In this document: positions 1 to 5,517 of the stretch, piece by piece
Numbering within the stretch: the stretch's first letter is position 1
Layout of the letters: each line of letters opens with the position of its first letter
Source of the DNA: Acidobacteriota bacterium
Lineage (GTDB): Bacteria > Acidobacteriota > Terriglobia > Terriglobales > Acidobacteriaceae
Length of the DNA stretch: 5,517 nucleotides
NCBI GenBank assembly: GCA_021798235.1
Contig: JAJZMO010000027.1
Span: forward strand, 1-5,517
Direction: 5' to 3'
Made by a program: the position numbers and the translations under genes
Notes under the pieces: model-generated
What the model was told of the DNA's origin: nothing
Database searches by the model: none
The model's input: only the letters and a program-made list of their open reading frames with translations

Positions 1-1424
1 AAAAGCTGCCGCCCGACATGGCCGACGACATCATGCCGAAGAACATCATCATGATCGGCCCGACCGGCGTGGGCAAAACCGAAATTGCGCGCAGACTGGC
101 CAAGCTGACCAACTCGCCATTCTTGAAGGTCGAGGCCTCCAAGTTTACGGAGGTTGGCTATGTGGGCCGCGATGTGGAATCGATGATCCGCGATTTGGTG
201 GAGATTGCCATCGACATGCTGCGCGAGGAAAAACTGGCCGAGGTCGAAGATCGCGCAGAGCTGAACGCAGAGGAGCGCCTGCTGGATCTGCTGTTGCCGC
301 CGGTCGGCACGCAGCCTGCAGCCTCCACCCACGGCACCAACACCGCGCCCGGAGCGCCAGCGGACAACACGCTGCTGTTTCCATCCCCTGCCGCTTCGCA
401 GTCGCAGGACTCACACCAGCGCACGCGCGAAAAACTGCGCCAACAATTCCGTGAGGGCAAGCTCGATGAGCGCATGGTGGAAATCGATGTGCGCGAACGC
501 AACATGCCGTCTTTTGAGGTCATCTCCAATCAAGGCATGGAAGAGATGGACATCAACCTCAAAGACATATTGCCGAACCTCTTCGGTCAGCGCACAAAAA
601 AGCGCAAGATGAAGGTGAACGAGGCCTTCGAATATCTTATTCAAGAAGAGGAGCAGCGCTTGATCGACATGGATCAGGTGACGCGCTTGGCCGTCGAGCG
701 CGTGGAAAACTCCGGCATCATCTTCCTCGACGAGATCGATAAAATCGCCGGACGCGAAGGTGGTCATGGCCCGGATGTTTCGCGCGAAGGCGTGCAGCGC
801 GACATTCTGCCCATCGTCGAGGGCACCACGGTCAACACGCGCTACGGCATGGTGCGCACAGATCACATCCTGTTCATCGCCGCCGGAGCCTTCCACGTCT
901 CCAAGCCCAGCGATCTGATCCCAGAACTGCAAGGCCGCTTCCCCATTCGCGTCGAACTGCAATCGCTGACCGTTGAAGACTTCGTGCGCATCTTGACCGA
1001 GCCAAAATCTTCCTTGGTCAAACAGGCCACGGCGCTGCTGGAAACGGAAGGGCTGCGGTTGGAGTTTACGTCGGACTCCCTGGCCGAAATCGCCAACTTT
1101 GCTTTTCGTGTGAATGAATCGACGGAAAACATCGGCGCGCGTCGTCTGCATACAATTCTCGAACGCGTCTTGGACGAGATCAGCTTCACTGCGCCCGACG
1201 TCTGCAAGTCAGCCAAGGGCGCAGCCTCGGTGCAGAAGAGCCAGCCGGTCACCCTTGCTGCCAGCGCAGAGGTGGTGCAGATGCCGTCGATGGACGCGCT
1301 TCCCATCACGGAAGTGGACGGAGCCAATGGCCGCGAGTGGTTTGCGCGGATTGATGCAGACTACGTGCGCAAACAGGTCGCATCCGTGGTGAAGGATCAG
1401 GACCTGGCCCGCTACATTTTGTAA
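1..1424 (+). CDS. hslU: HslU, ATPase subunit of the HslUV (ClpYQ) protease, 5' partial
   Basis: HslU is the AAA+ unfoldase that forms hexamers on the HslV peptidase and feeds unfolded proteins into it in the cytosol. The reading frame is open from the window edge (KLPPD precedes the Met at 18), so Met18 is internal and about 40 residues are missing compared with E. coli HslU. Numbering from Met18: Walker [10 protein letters not shown] at 14-22, pore loop GYVG at 47-50, I-domain about 60-225, Walker B IIFLDEID at 234-241, the segment [12 protein letters not shown] at 251-262, sensor-1/arginine-finger region through [12 protein letters not shown] at 303-314, sensor-2 [10 protein letters not shown] at 370-379, and the HslV-docking tail DLARYIL at the C terminus. 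These match the family closely. Two stretches are longer than in E. coli: a Pro/Ala/Ser/Thr-rich I-domain segment (96-140) and about 43 extra residues before IDADYV (395-444). The usual partner hslV would be expected upstream, outside the window. Confidence 0.97.
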   Translation, partial: KLPPDMADDIMPKNIIMIGPTGVGKTEIARRLAKLTNSPFLKVEASKFTEVGYVGRDVESMIRDLVEIAIDMLREEKLAEVEDRAELNAEERLLDLLLPPVGTQPAASTHGTNTAPGAPADNTLLFPSPAASQSQDSHQRTREKLRQQFREGKLDERMVEIDVRERNMPSFEVISNQGMEEMDINLKDILPNLFGQRTKKRKMKVNEAFEYLIQEEEQRLIDMDQVTRLAVERVENSGIIFLDEIDKIAGREGGHGPDVSREGVQRDILPIVEGTTVNTRYGMVRTDHILFIAAGAFHVSKPSDLIPELQGRFPIRVELQSLTVEDFVRILTEPKSSLVKQATALLETEGLRLEFTSDSLAEIANFAFRVNESTENIGARRLHTILERVLDEISFTAPDVCKSAKGAASVQKSQPVTLAASAEVVQMPSMDALPITEVDGANGREWFARIDADYVRKQVASVVKDQDLARYIL

Positions 1425-1555
1425 ACACACACGGGCAGTATTTACGACGCGAGCGCTCTGCGTTGTGCTCATCCTGCATGCGGCGAAGTGTGTGCGTAGC
1501 CAGCTTCCCAAGCAGGCCGGGGGATTCTGCGCGTTTCCACCCCAAAAGATACTCA

Positions 1556-1595
1556 CCAATTTGCATGGATGTAGTCCAATGGTGCAGATGGATGT
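1556..1595. repeat. Imperfect direct repeat upstream of the first barrel gene
   Basis: Two copies begin with CCAAT at 1556 and 1576, a spacing of 20 bases or about two helical turns, and continue as TTGCA-TGGATGT and GGTGCAGATGGATGT. Helical phasing upstream of a gene would suit a regulator binding site, but the copies are imperfect and no promoter hexamers are clear nearby. Chance similarity is possible. Confidence 0.25.
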
Positions 1596-1633
1596 TTCGT
1601 CCGCGCCGCAGTACGGCAGCGCACATCAGTACG

Positions 1634-1653
1634 ACTCCCGCTGGAGCGGGAGT
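1634..1653 (+). promoter_or_regulatory. Perfect 9-bp hairpin just upstream of the barrel gene start
   Basis: ACTCCCGCT at 1634-1642 pairs without mismatch with AGCGGGAGT at 1645-1653; the practical loop is TGGA. No T-run follows, so it is a poor intrinsic terminator for hslU. It ends two bases before the ATG at 1656 and would bury the only SD-like GGGAG for that start, while leaving AAAGG at 1658-1662 free for the ATG at 1671. By analogy with the 5'-UTR stems of outer-membrane protein mRNAs it could stabilise the message or tune translation; this is inference. Confidence 0.45.
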
Positions 1654-1655
1654 GG

Positions 1656-2435
1656 ATGAAAGGCGGCATCATGTTTCCCTTGGGTTTCTCTGCAAGCACT
1701 GGTTCTTCAGCCAATTTCCATTCCACAACCTGCAAGGCAATTTTTCTTGGCAGCGCACTGCTCTTGTGCTGCGCCCCGGCACTGGCGCTGCGTGCCGTGG
1801 TTCCATCCGAGGAGACAGGCACGCGCGGCGACCACATCACAGTGGAATTTGGACTGGGCGGTACCGATACGGTCGGCAACACCTCAGAGAGCGTTACTGC
1901 GCCGGGCTTTGATGTCCTGGCGGGTATTGGGTACCGGCTCAACGAATATCTGAGCATCCCCTTCGAATACAACTTCAGTCTCCACGGAGTTCAAACCGTG
2001 GTACTTCAGCAGGCCGGCGAACCGAATGGATATTTTTACTTCAACAGTTTCGCCATCAATCCCACCTTCACCTTTTTCGAAGGCCCCAATTGGGGAGCCT
2101 ACATCGCGGGCGGCGGCGGCTTCTCCAACAAGGATGTCTCTTTTGGGTACAACACCTACAGCAACTCCAATTGCAGCTCTTTCCGCCGTGGCAGCAACGT
2201 AGTGCATGGCGAATACTCTGGATGCCCAGCCTTTCAATCGGTTGCCTCCAATGCCACCAACCAGCCGATGCTGGACATCGGCGGCGGCATCAGCCTGCGC
2301 TTTCATGCGCAAGGGCGCGGGCGGCTGTTTCTGGATGCGCGCTATCAAAAGATGTACACGCCCGCAGGCACATTCCCTGGCTACGCCTTTGCTGACAATC
2401 AGTTGATTCCGATTACATTTGGAATCCGCTTTTAG
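1656..2435 (+). CDS. Secreted small outer-membrane beta-barrel protein (paralogue 1)
   Basis: A 259-residue predicted outer-membrane barrel of unknown specific role. Residues 28-44 form a hydrophobic export segment (AIFLGSALLLCCAPALA) with a likely signal peptidase I site after ALA at 42-44. The rest is built of alternating aromatic/polar stretches rich in Gly, Tyr and Phe (such as GIGYRLNEYLSIPFEYNF and WGAYIAGGGGF), and the protein ends in ITFGIRF, the terminal Phe typical of BAM-assembled barrels. Cys173 and Cys190 bracket a polar, probably surface-exposed loop. It shares its layout and end (FLDARYQKMYTP...FGIRF) with the next gene. The start is uncertain: ATG at 1656 is the longest, but ATG at 1671 has a better-placed AAAGG (1658-1662) and gives 254 residues. 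The n-region is long with either start. It follows hslU by 231 bases, so an operon is unlikely. The OMP_b-brl/OmpA-barrel type family is inferred from style; transport, adhesion or structural roles cannot be separated. Confidence 0.83.
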   Translation: MKGGIMFPLGFSASTGSSANFHSTTCKAIFLGSALLLCCAPALALRAVVPSEETGTRGDHITVEFGLGGTDTVGNTSESVTAPGFDVLAGIGYRLNEYLSIPFEYNFSLHGVQTVVLQQAGEPNGYFYFNSFAINPTFTFFEGPNWGAYIAGGGGFSNKDVSFGYNTYSNSNCSSFRRGSNVVHGEYSGCPAFQSVASNATNQPMLDIGGGISLRFHAQGRGRLFLDARYQKMYTPAGTFPGYAFADNQLIPITFGIRF

Positions 2436-2541
2436 CCGCTTGCATGGCCAGGATGCTTCCAGAAAAAATCTCACGAAAATATCGCCCAGCTCAGCAACAA
2501 AATCGCCTCTCGCGCGTCGAAACCAATGGACGGCATAGCCT

Positions 2542-2580
2542 GCCCGGTGCTGCCCCCAGCACCGGCGGGCGTGTTGTTTC
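2542..2580 (+). terminator. Probable intrinsic terminator of the first barrel gene
   Basis: CCGGTGCTG at 2544-2552 pairs perfectly with CAGCACCGG at 2557-2565 around a CCCC loop. The flanking GC (2542-2543) and GC (2569-2570) can extend the stem past a small bulge. The sequence after it, GTGTTGTTTCT, is T-rich but interrupted, so termination may be partial. It lies about 107 bases after the stop codon of the first barrel gene. Confidence 0.55.
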
Positions 2581-2586
2581 TATAAT
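2581..2586 (+). promoter_or_regulatory. Candidate -10 element (TATAAT) of the second barrel gene
   Basis: A perfect TATAAT lies 43 bases before the ATG at 2630, giving a predicted leader of roughly 35-40 bases. No TTGACA-like -35 occurs at the proper spacing, because that position is occupied by the right arm of the terminator hairpin, and there is no TGn extension. The promoter would therefore need an activator or an alternative recognition mode. Confidence 0.4.
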
Positions 2587-2612
2587 GGAGACTGAGATCG
2601 CTGTATCGTTTT

Positions 2613-2619
2613 GAGAGGA
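2613..2619 (+). promoter_or_regulatory. Ribosome binding site of the second barrel gene
   Basis: GAGAGGA at 2613-2619 is a good Shine-Dalgarno match 10 bases before ATG 2630. A second in-frame ATG at 2636 would be 16 bases away, so 2630 is preferred. Confidence 0.6.
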
Positions 2620-2629
2620 TGGGAAATCC

Positions 2630-3367
2630 ATGAGCATGCAAACACACTCCATCAACAAGGCCGCGTGGAAGATTGCACGGTTGGGCTTGGTCTGCCTGCT
2701 GGCAGCCGCAGTTGTGCCCGCAGCACAGGCGCAGCGCTACAAAGGGCTGCACTCCGGCGTGATGGGCCACTTGACCTTTGAAGGCGGCGGCGGTGTCACT
2801 GCGCCGGTTTCCAGCACGCAGAATTACTCCAACACCGGCTGGAATATGCTGCTCGGCGGCGGCTGGCGCTTTAACAAGCGCTTTGACCTGCTCGCCGAAT
2901 GGCAATTCAACCGCATGGGCGTCCCCACCGATCTGGCCTTCGCTCAGTCCAGTGGCCAGGCTATCGGCGGCAATGAGCATATTTGGACCACGGGCATTGA
3001 TGGAAAATACAACTACATCGCCCATACCATTCTGAATGCTTATGTTCTTGGCGGCGGAGGATTTTCTCGTCAGCTTACTTCCTTCACTGCCGGGGTTTTG
3101 GTGCCGTGCGGCTATAGCGGTTACAGCGGTTTTAGTGGCTATAGTGGGTTCGGTGGCCCCTGCGTGGGCAACTACAACGTGTCCCACGAATCCAGCAACC
3201 AAGGGGCACTGAACCTGGGTACAGGAATGGAATGGCGGTTGTCTCCCTATGAGCGCTACAAAATTTTTCTGGAAGCCCGCTATTTGAAAACCTACACGCC
3301 GAATCACGGTTTGCCGCCGGGATACTATGCGCAGTTTGTTCCGGTCACGCTCGGCATTCGCTGGTAG
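2630..3367 (+). CDS. Secreted small outer-membrane beta-barrel protein with GYS/GFS repeat loop (paralogue 2)
   Basis: A 245-residue predicted outer-membrane barrel. The signal peptide has a basic n-region (K10, K14, R17), hydrophobic LGLVCLLAAAVVPA, and a clear signal peptidase I site after AQA at 32-34. The mature part shows amphipathic strand-like stretches (WNMLLGGGWRF, FDLLAEWQF, LNAYVLGGGGF, YKIFLEARYLKTYTP) and ends in VTLGIRW, with a terminal aromatic residue as expected for BAM substrates. It matches the preceding protein in Gly-rich turn (AYVLGGGGFS against AYIAGGGGFS), penultimate strand (FLEARYLKTYTP against FLDARYQKMYTP) and last strand, so the two are paralogues from an old tandem duplication. 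Residues 161-176 are a GYS/GFS repeat bracketed by Cys160 and Cys178, in the loop that corresponds to the Cys173-Cys190 loop of its neighbour. It probably has its own promoter and shares a two-way terminator with the converging sulfotransferase gene. Its function is unknown beyond membership of a barrel family. Confidence 0.86.
   Translation: MSMQTHSINKAAWKIARLGLVCLLAAAVVPAAQAQRYKGLHSGVMGHLTFEGGGGVTAPVSSTQNYSNTGWNMLLGGGWRFNKRFDLLAEWQFNRMGVPTDLAFAQSSGQAIGGNEHIWTTGIDGKYNYIAHTILNAYVLGGGGFSRQLTSFTAGVLVPCGYSGYSGFSGYSGFGGPCVGNYNVSHESSNQGALNLGTGMEWRLSPYERYKIFLEARYLKTYTPNHGLPPGYYAQFVPVTLGIRW
3110..3157 (+). repeat. Five-unit 9-base in-frame repeat coding for G-(Y/F)-S triplets
   Basis: The units read ggctatagc, ggttacagc, ggttttagt, ggctatagt and gggttcggt, followed by ggc, and code for GYSGYSGFSGYSGFGG. 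The peptide is regular while the codons vary between units. It is flanked directly by Cys160 (3107-3109) and, one Pro later, Cys178 (3161-3163), which suggests a loop closed by a disulfide. Confidence 0.85.
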
Positions 3368-3384
3368 ACAAAGCTTCCTGCAGC

Positions 3385-3428
3385 AAAAAGCGCCCGCATT
3401 GGACATCCTCCGATGCGGGCGTTGTTCT
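3385..3428. terminator. Bidirectional intrinsic terminator between convergent genes
   Basis: CGCCCGCAT at 3391-3399 pairs perfectly with ATGCGGGCG at 3413-3421, extended by a T-G wobble and two G-C pairs to 12 bp around the loop ACATCCT (3403-3409). On the + strand it is followed by TTGTTCT and lies 23 bases after the stop of the second barrel gene. On the - strand AAAAA at 3385-3389 becomes a T5 tract just after the stem, downstream of the sulfotransferase stop at 3446. The - strand terminator looks the stronger. Confidence 0.8.
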
Positions 3429-3445
3429 GTCCGATGTATTTGCTC

Positions 3446-5440
3446 TTACCACTGCACCCCGGGATATAAGCTGGGAAGCCGGAAGGCGCGATACTGGTCG
3501 AAGCCAGGAGTGGTCGCCTGCCAGGTGATCTGCGGCGCGGTGACTACCACACTGGATCCCGGCTGATATTCCTGCACAATCGCACCGCTCGTCGGTGCGC
3601 AAAAATCCGCCTCGTAATCTCCGTTGGGCAACAAATCTGCCTGCCCACCCCAAAAGCTATACATGCTGGCCGGGGGCATGTAGTGGGAGACGAAAGTCGC
3701 CGTCTTCGCATTCTCGTCAATCTGCAGCACGGGCACAGTGGAGTATTCACAGGGAGGCGCGCCAGCCGCGCCGCATGTCACTCCTGCGGGGAACTGCCGA
3801 TCATTTCCGTTGTCAAACGTGCCCAACAGGAAAACTCCGCTGGTATTCGTGCTGAAAAAATTCATGCCATGCTGCGCGTAAAACCAATCTGTGGGATCGG
3901 TGCCGCCCACCAGTGTGAAATCTCCCTGATAGCCCAGATGCCACAAAATGTTGCCCGTTCCGGTTCCATCCTGAAAATCAATTTTGACAATCCAGTTCTG
4001 GTGGCGCATGGAAAACAGCAGGTCATGGTCGTCTGCCGAGTAGAGCAGCGCGTTGCCATGCGTCCAGTCAGGAAACTGCATCGGGTGGCGATTGACATCC
4101 AGATGGTCGAAGGTATTCCACACCCAGTCGGGATTGTAGTTTTGATCGACATCGACCAGCACATCGCCCAGCACGTTGGTCGTGCCCGGAAAGCCCGGAA
4201 GATTTGCGAAGGATTGCAAGGTGCTGGCCAGCAAAACCTTGTGCCCATTCGGCAGCGCCAAAAAATCATGGCTGAAGGCTTGCAACGTAAGGTTGAATCC
4301 ATTCGCCGCCAGCGCCTGATTCAGTTGGGCCATGGTGAGGTCGTGAATCGTATTGCCCGCCAAATCAATCTCCCGCAGATCGTTGAACGTAGTGGGTGGA
4401 TTGCTGGGCGGAGCCGGTGGCATCAGCAGATTGCTGAACGTTTCCAGATAGAAAAGAAGATGTCCATTCGGCAGCAACTTGATCGGAAACAGCGTTGCCG
4501 GTTCGGTCGCCGCGGTTGCGTAGCTGTAGGTCCAGATCACATTGCCCTGCAGATCCGTTGCATAGGCCTGCGCAATGCTGGGAGAAAACGCTGTCGTGCT
4601 CGGTTGCAGCGCGTCATACAGTTCAATACCCGGCTGCGGCGTCTGTCCGCTGGGCGTGCTCACCTGCACGGGCGCGGTCTGCGGTGCGGCTCCCGTGGTA
4701 AAGGTGTGGTCGCTGTCGGTATAGCTGACGCCATTGGCCAAGGTGACCACAGCCTGCATGTGGTAGGTACTCGACGCACGCATCCCTGCGACCTCAATGT
4801 TCACTTCTCCACCGTAGTTGTTCGGTGTGGTGGGTGTGGTCTGCGCCCATGTCTGCAAGGCGTAGCTGGTGTCGGGACCAAATCGCACCGTCACGCTGCC
4901 CGGCTGCGGCAGATAGATCGCATACAGCGCGACCAGCGGATTGGCCGTCTGCAACACCTGCCCTGGCTGGATCAGCGCAACCGGAGCCGTGGCGTAGTTG
5001 CTCTGCTGGGAGCCGGACAGCGCCGCAGCGACCACAACATTGCCGCTCTGCGTCACTTGTGCGGGCGCGGTGTATGTGCCCGTGGAGTCAATTGTGCCAA
5101 TGGAAGCATTCCCGCCCGTGACGCCATCGACCAGCCAAACAAGCTGCCCACCACTGGTGTTGCTGGCGGTAAACTGCTGCGTCTGCCCCGGTGCCAACGC
5201 CGCATTTTGTGGCGAGATGGTCACCGAGCCTTGCTGCATCGGCGTGGGCGGCGGTGAAGACGGTGGCGGTGGATCGGGCTGCCCCGGAGGATTGGTCCCG
5301 GTGGTGGTGGTCGTAGCCGGGCTGCTGCCACAACCCGCAAAACCCAACAGTAAGAAAGCTGCGCTCACCGCAAAAACAGTAAGCCGAATGGGAAATTGTG
5401 CTCGTGCCGTACTCAAGATGCGCCTCGCGTGCCGTGCCAT
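3446..5440 (-). CDS. Lipoprotein arylsulfate sulfotransferase (ASST/AssT-like) with N-terminal Ig-like domain
   Basis: A probable PAPS-independent aryl sulfotransferase, moving sulfate from a phenolic sulfate ester to another phenol through a sulfohistidine outside the cytoplasm. Numbering from ATG 5440 (664 residues): export segment about 19-36 with lipobox LGFAGC (Cys37); Thr/Pro-rich linker about 42-67; Big-like Ig domain about 72-142 (VTISPQNAALAPGQTQQF, TGTYTAPA); Fn3-like or AssT N-terminal-type domain about 168-250; beta-propeller about 285-664 with repeated LLPNGH, ALPNGHKVLL and LLPNGDY blades. Family motifs visible are SHDF (His391), DWTHGN (His461), SMRHQ (Arg479) and AQHGMNFF (His524). 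These fit E. coli AssT His252, His356, Arg374 and His436, and the 18-residue His461-Arg479 spacing equals that of His356-Arg374. Cys556 and Cys564 may form a disulfide. A TTG at 5458 would add six residues; ATG is preferred because the possible promoter leaves a better leader and the TTG has no SD, although AAGCGG before the ATG is also weak. The gene stands alone and converges on the barrel gene. Substrates are unknown, and a non-enzymatic propeller role is possible. Confidence 0.85.
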   Translation of the reverse strand: MARHARRILSTARAQFPIRLTVFAVSAAFLLLGFAGCGSSPATTTTTGTNPPGQPDPPPPSSPPPTPMQQGSVTISPQNAALAPGQTQQFTASNTSGGQLVWLVDGVTGGNASIGTIDSTGTYTAPAQVTQSGNVVVAAALSGSQQSNYATAPVALIQPGQVLQTANPLVALYAIYLPQPGSVTVRFGPDTSYALQTWAQTTPTTPNNYGGEVNIEVAGMRASSTYHMQAVVTLANGVSYTDSDHTFTTGAAPQTAPVQVSTPSGQTPQPGIELYDALQPSTTAFSPSIAQAYATDLQGNVIWTYSYATAATEPATLFPIKLLPNGHLLFYLETFSNLLMPPAPPSNPPTTFNDLREIDLAGNTIHDLTMAQLNQALAANGFNLTLQAFSHDFLALPNGHKVLLASTLQSFANLPGFPGTTNVLGDVLVDVDQNYNPDWVWNTFDHLDVNRHPMQFPDWTHGNALLYSADDHDLLFSMRHQNWIVKIDFQDGTGTGNILWHLGYQGDFTLVGGTDPTDWFYAQHGMNFFSTNTSGVFLLGTFDNGNDRQFPAGVTCGAAGAPPCEYSTVPVLQIDENAKTATFVSHYMPPASMYSFWGGQADLLPNGDYEADFCAPTSGAIVQEYQPGSSVVVTAPQITWQATTPGFDQYRAFRLPSLYPGVQW
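5240..5317 (-). repeat. Low-complexity Thr/Pro/Ser linker-coding tract
   Basis: Read on the - strand this codes for a run of five Thr followed by Pro-rich stretches (PPGQPDPPPPSSPPPTP), about 26 residues just after the lipidated Cys. It would act as a flexible spacer lifting the Ig and propeller domains from the membrane. Such tracts vary in length among related proteins. Confidence 0.75.
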
Positions 5441-5477
5441 GAACCGCTTGCATAGCAATGGACGGCCCGGCTTGAAA

Positions 5478-5506
5478 ATAGTATTGCGGCAGAATGATTT
5501 TCTTAA
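5478..5506 (-). promoter_or_regulatory. Weak candidate promoter of the ASST lipoprotein gene
   Basis: On the - strand TTAAGA (5506-5501, 4/6 to TTGACA) is separated by 17 bases from TACTAT (5483-5478, 4/6 to TATAAT). Transcription would begin near 5471, leaving about 30 bases to ATG 5440 but only about 12 to TTG 5458, which supports the ATG. The match is modest and chance is possible. Confidence 0.3.
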
Positions 5507-5517
5507 ACGCCCACAGG

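Noticed and set aside
411..1151. A 246-codon open frame on the - strand inside hslU
   Set aside because: It is opposite a strongly conserved HslU coding sequence; this is a codon-bias shadow.
1426..1494. CACACAC (1426-1432) and GTGTGTG (1488-1494) as a terminator stem for hslU
   Set aside because: Only 7 bp with a 55-base loop and no T-run after it; not a credible intrinsic terminator.
1463..1912. Small + strand open frames (64 and 149 codons) between hslU and the first barrel gene
   Set aside because: They lack clear ribosome binding sites and motifs, and the longer one runs deep into the barrel gene in another frame; the 64-codon one begins with GTG.
2471..3406. A 311-codon open frame on the - strand opposite the second barrel gene
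   Set aside because: It overlaps the terminator, promoter and whole barrel gene and has no recognisable motif. The + strand protein has a signal peptide and paralogue support.
3683..5257. A 524-codon open frame on the + strand, antisense to the ASST gene
   Set aside because: It lies wholly within the - strand gene, which has a signal peptide, recognisable domains and active-site motifs. The antisense product is Arg/Gln/His-rich with no family motif, which is typical of a shadow frame in GC-rich DNA.
2524..5466. Shared 11-mer CAATGGACGGC at 2524 and 5456 as a possible regulatory or attachment repeat
   Set aside because: A match of this length is expected by chance in about 5.5 kb, and the flanks do not match.

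Overview
The window looks like bacterial chromosome, GC-rich by eye and diderm. An HslU with Acidobacteriota-like length insertions, small glycine-rich outer-membrane barrels and a Big/Ig-domain lipoprotein carrying an arylsulfotransferase propeller together suggest a soil acidobacterium (Acidobacteriaceae/Terriglobales type). That assignment is inference from protein style; no rRNA or other marker is present.

Layout. (1) Positions 1-1424, + strand: hslU, the ATPase subunit of the HslUV protease. About 40 N-terminal codons lie outside the window. (2) 1425-1655: a 231-base gap with no clear terminator, an imperfect direct repeat, and a perfect 9-bp hairpin just before the next gene. (3) 1656-2435, + strand: a secreted small beta-barrel protein. 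(4) 2436-2629: a gap with a terminator-like hairpin followed immediately by a perfect TATAAT and a ribosome binding site. (5) 2630-3367, + strand: a second barrel protein, clearly related to the first. (6) 3368-3445: a strong hairpin flanked by A5 on one side and a T-rich stretch on the other, placed to end transcription from both directions. (7) 3446-5440, - strand: a lipoprotein with a Pro/Thr linker, a Big-like Ig domain, an Fn3-like domain and an arylsulfate sulfotransferase (ASST/AssT) beta-propeller. (8) 5441-5517: leader and possible promoter of that gene.

How it fits together. HslU is a cytosolic protease component with no evident functional link to its neighbours. The other three genes are cell-envelope genes: two tandem paralogous barrels, probably transcribed separately because of the terminator and promoter between them, facing a convergent lipoprotein sulfotransferase. 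I see no mobile element, CRISPR array, RNA gene or defence system, and no convincing new multi-gene system. The most interesting points are the ASST lipoprotein architecture with its active-site residues preserved, the Cys-bracketed GYS/GFS repeat loop in the second barrel, and the insertions in HslU.
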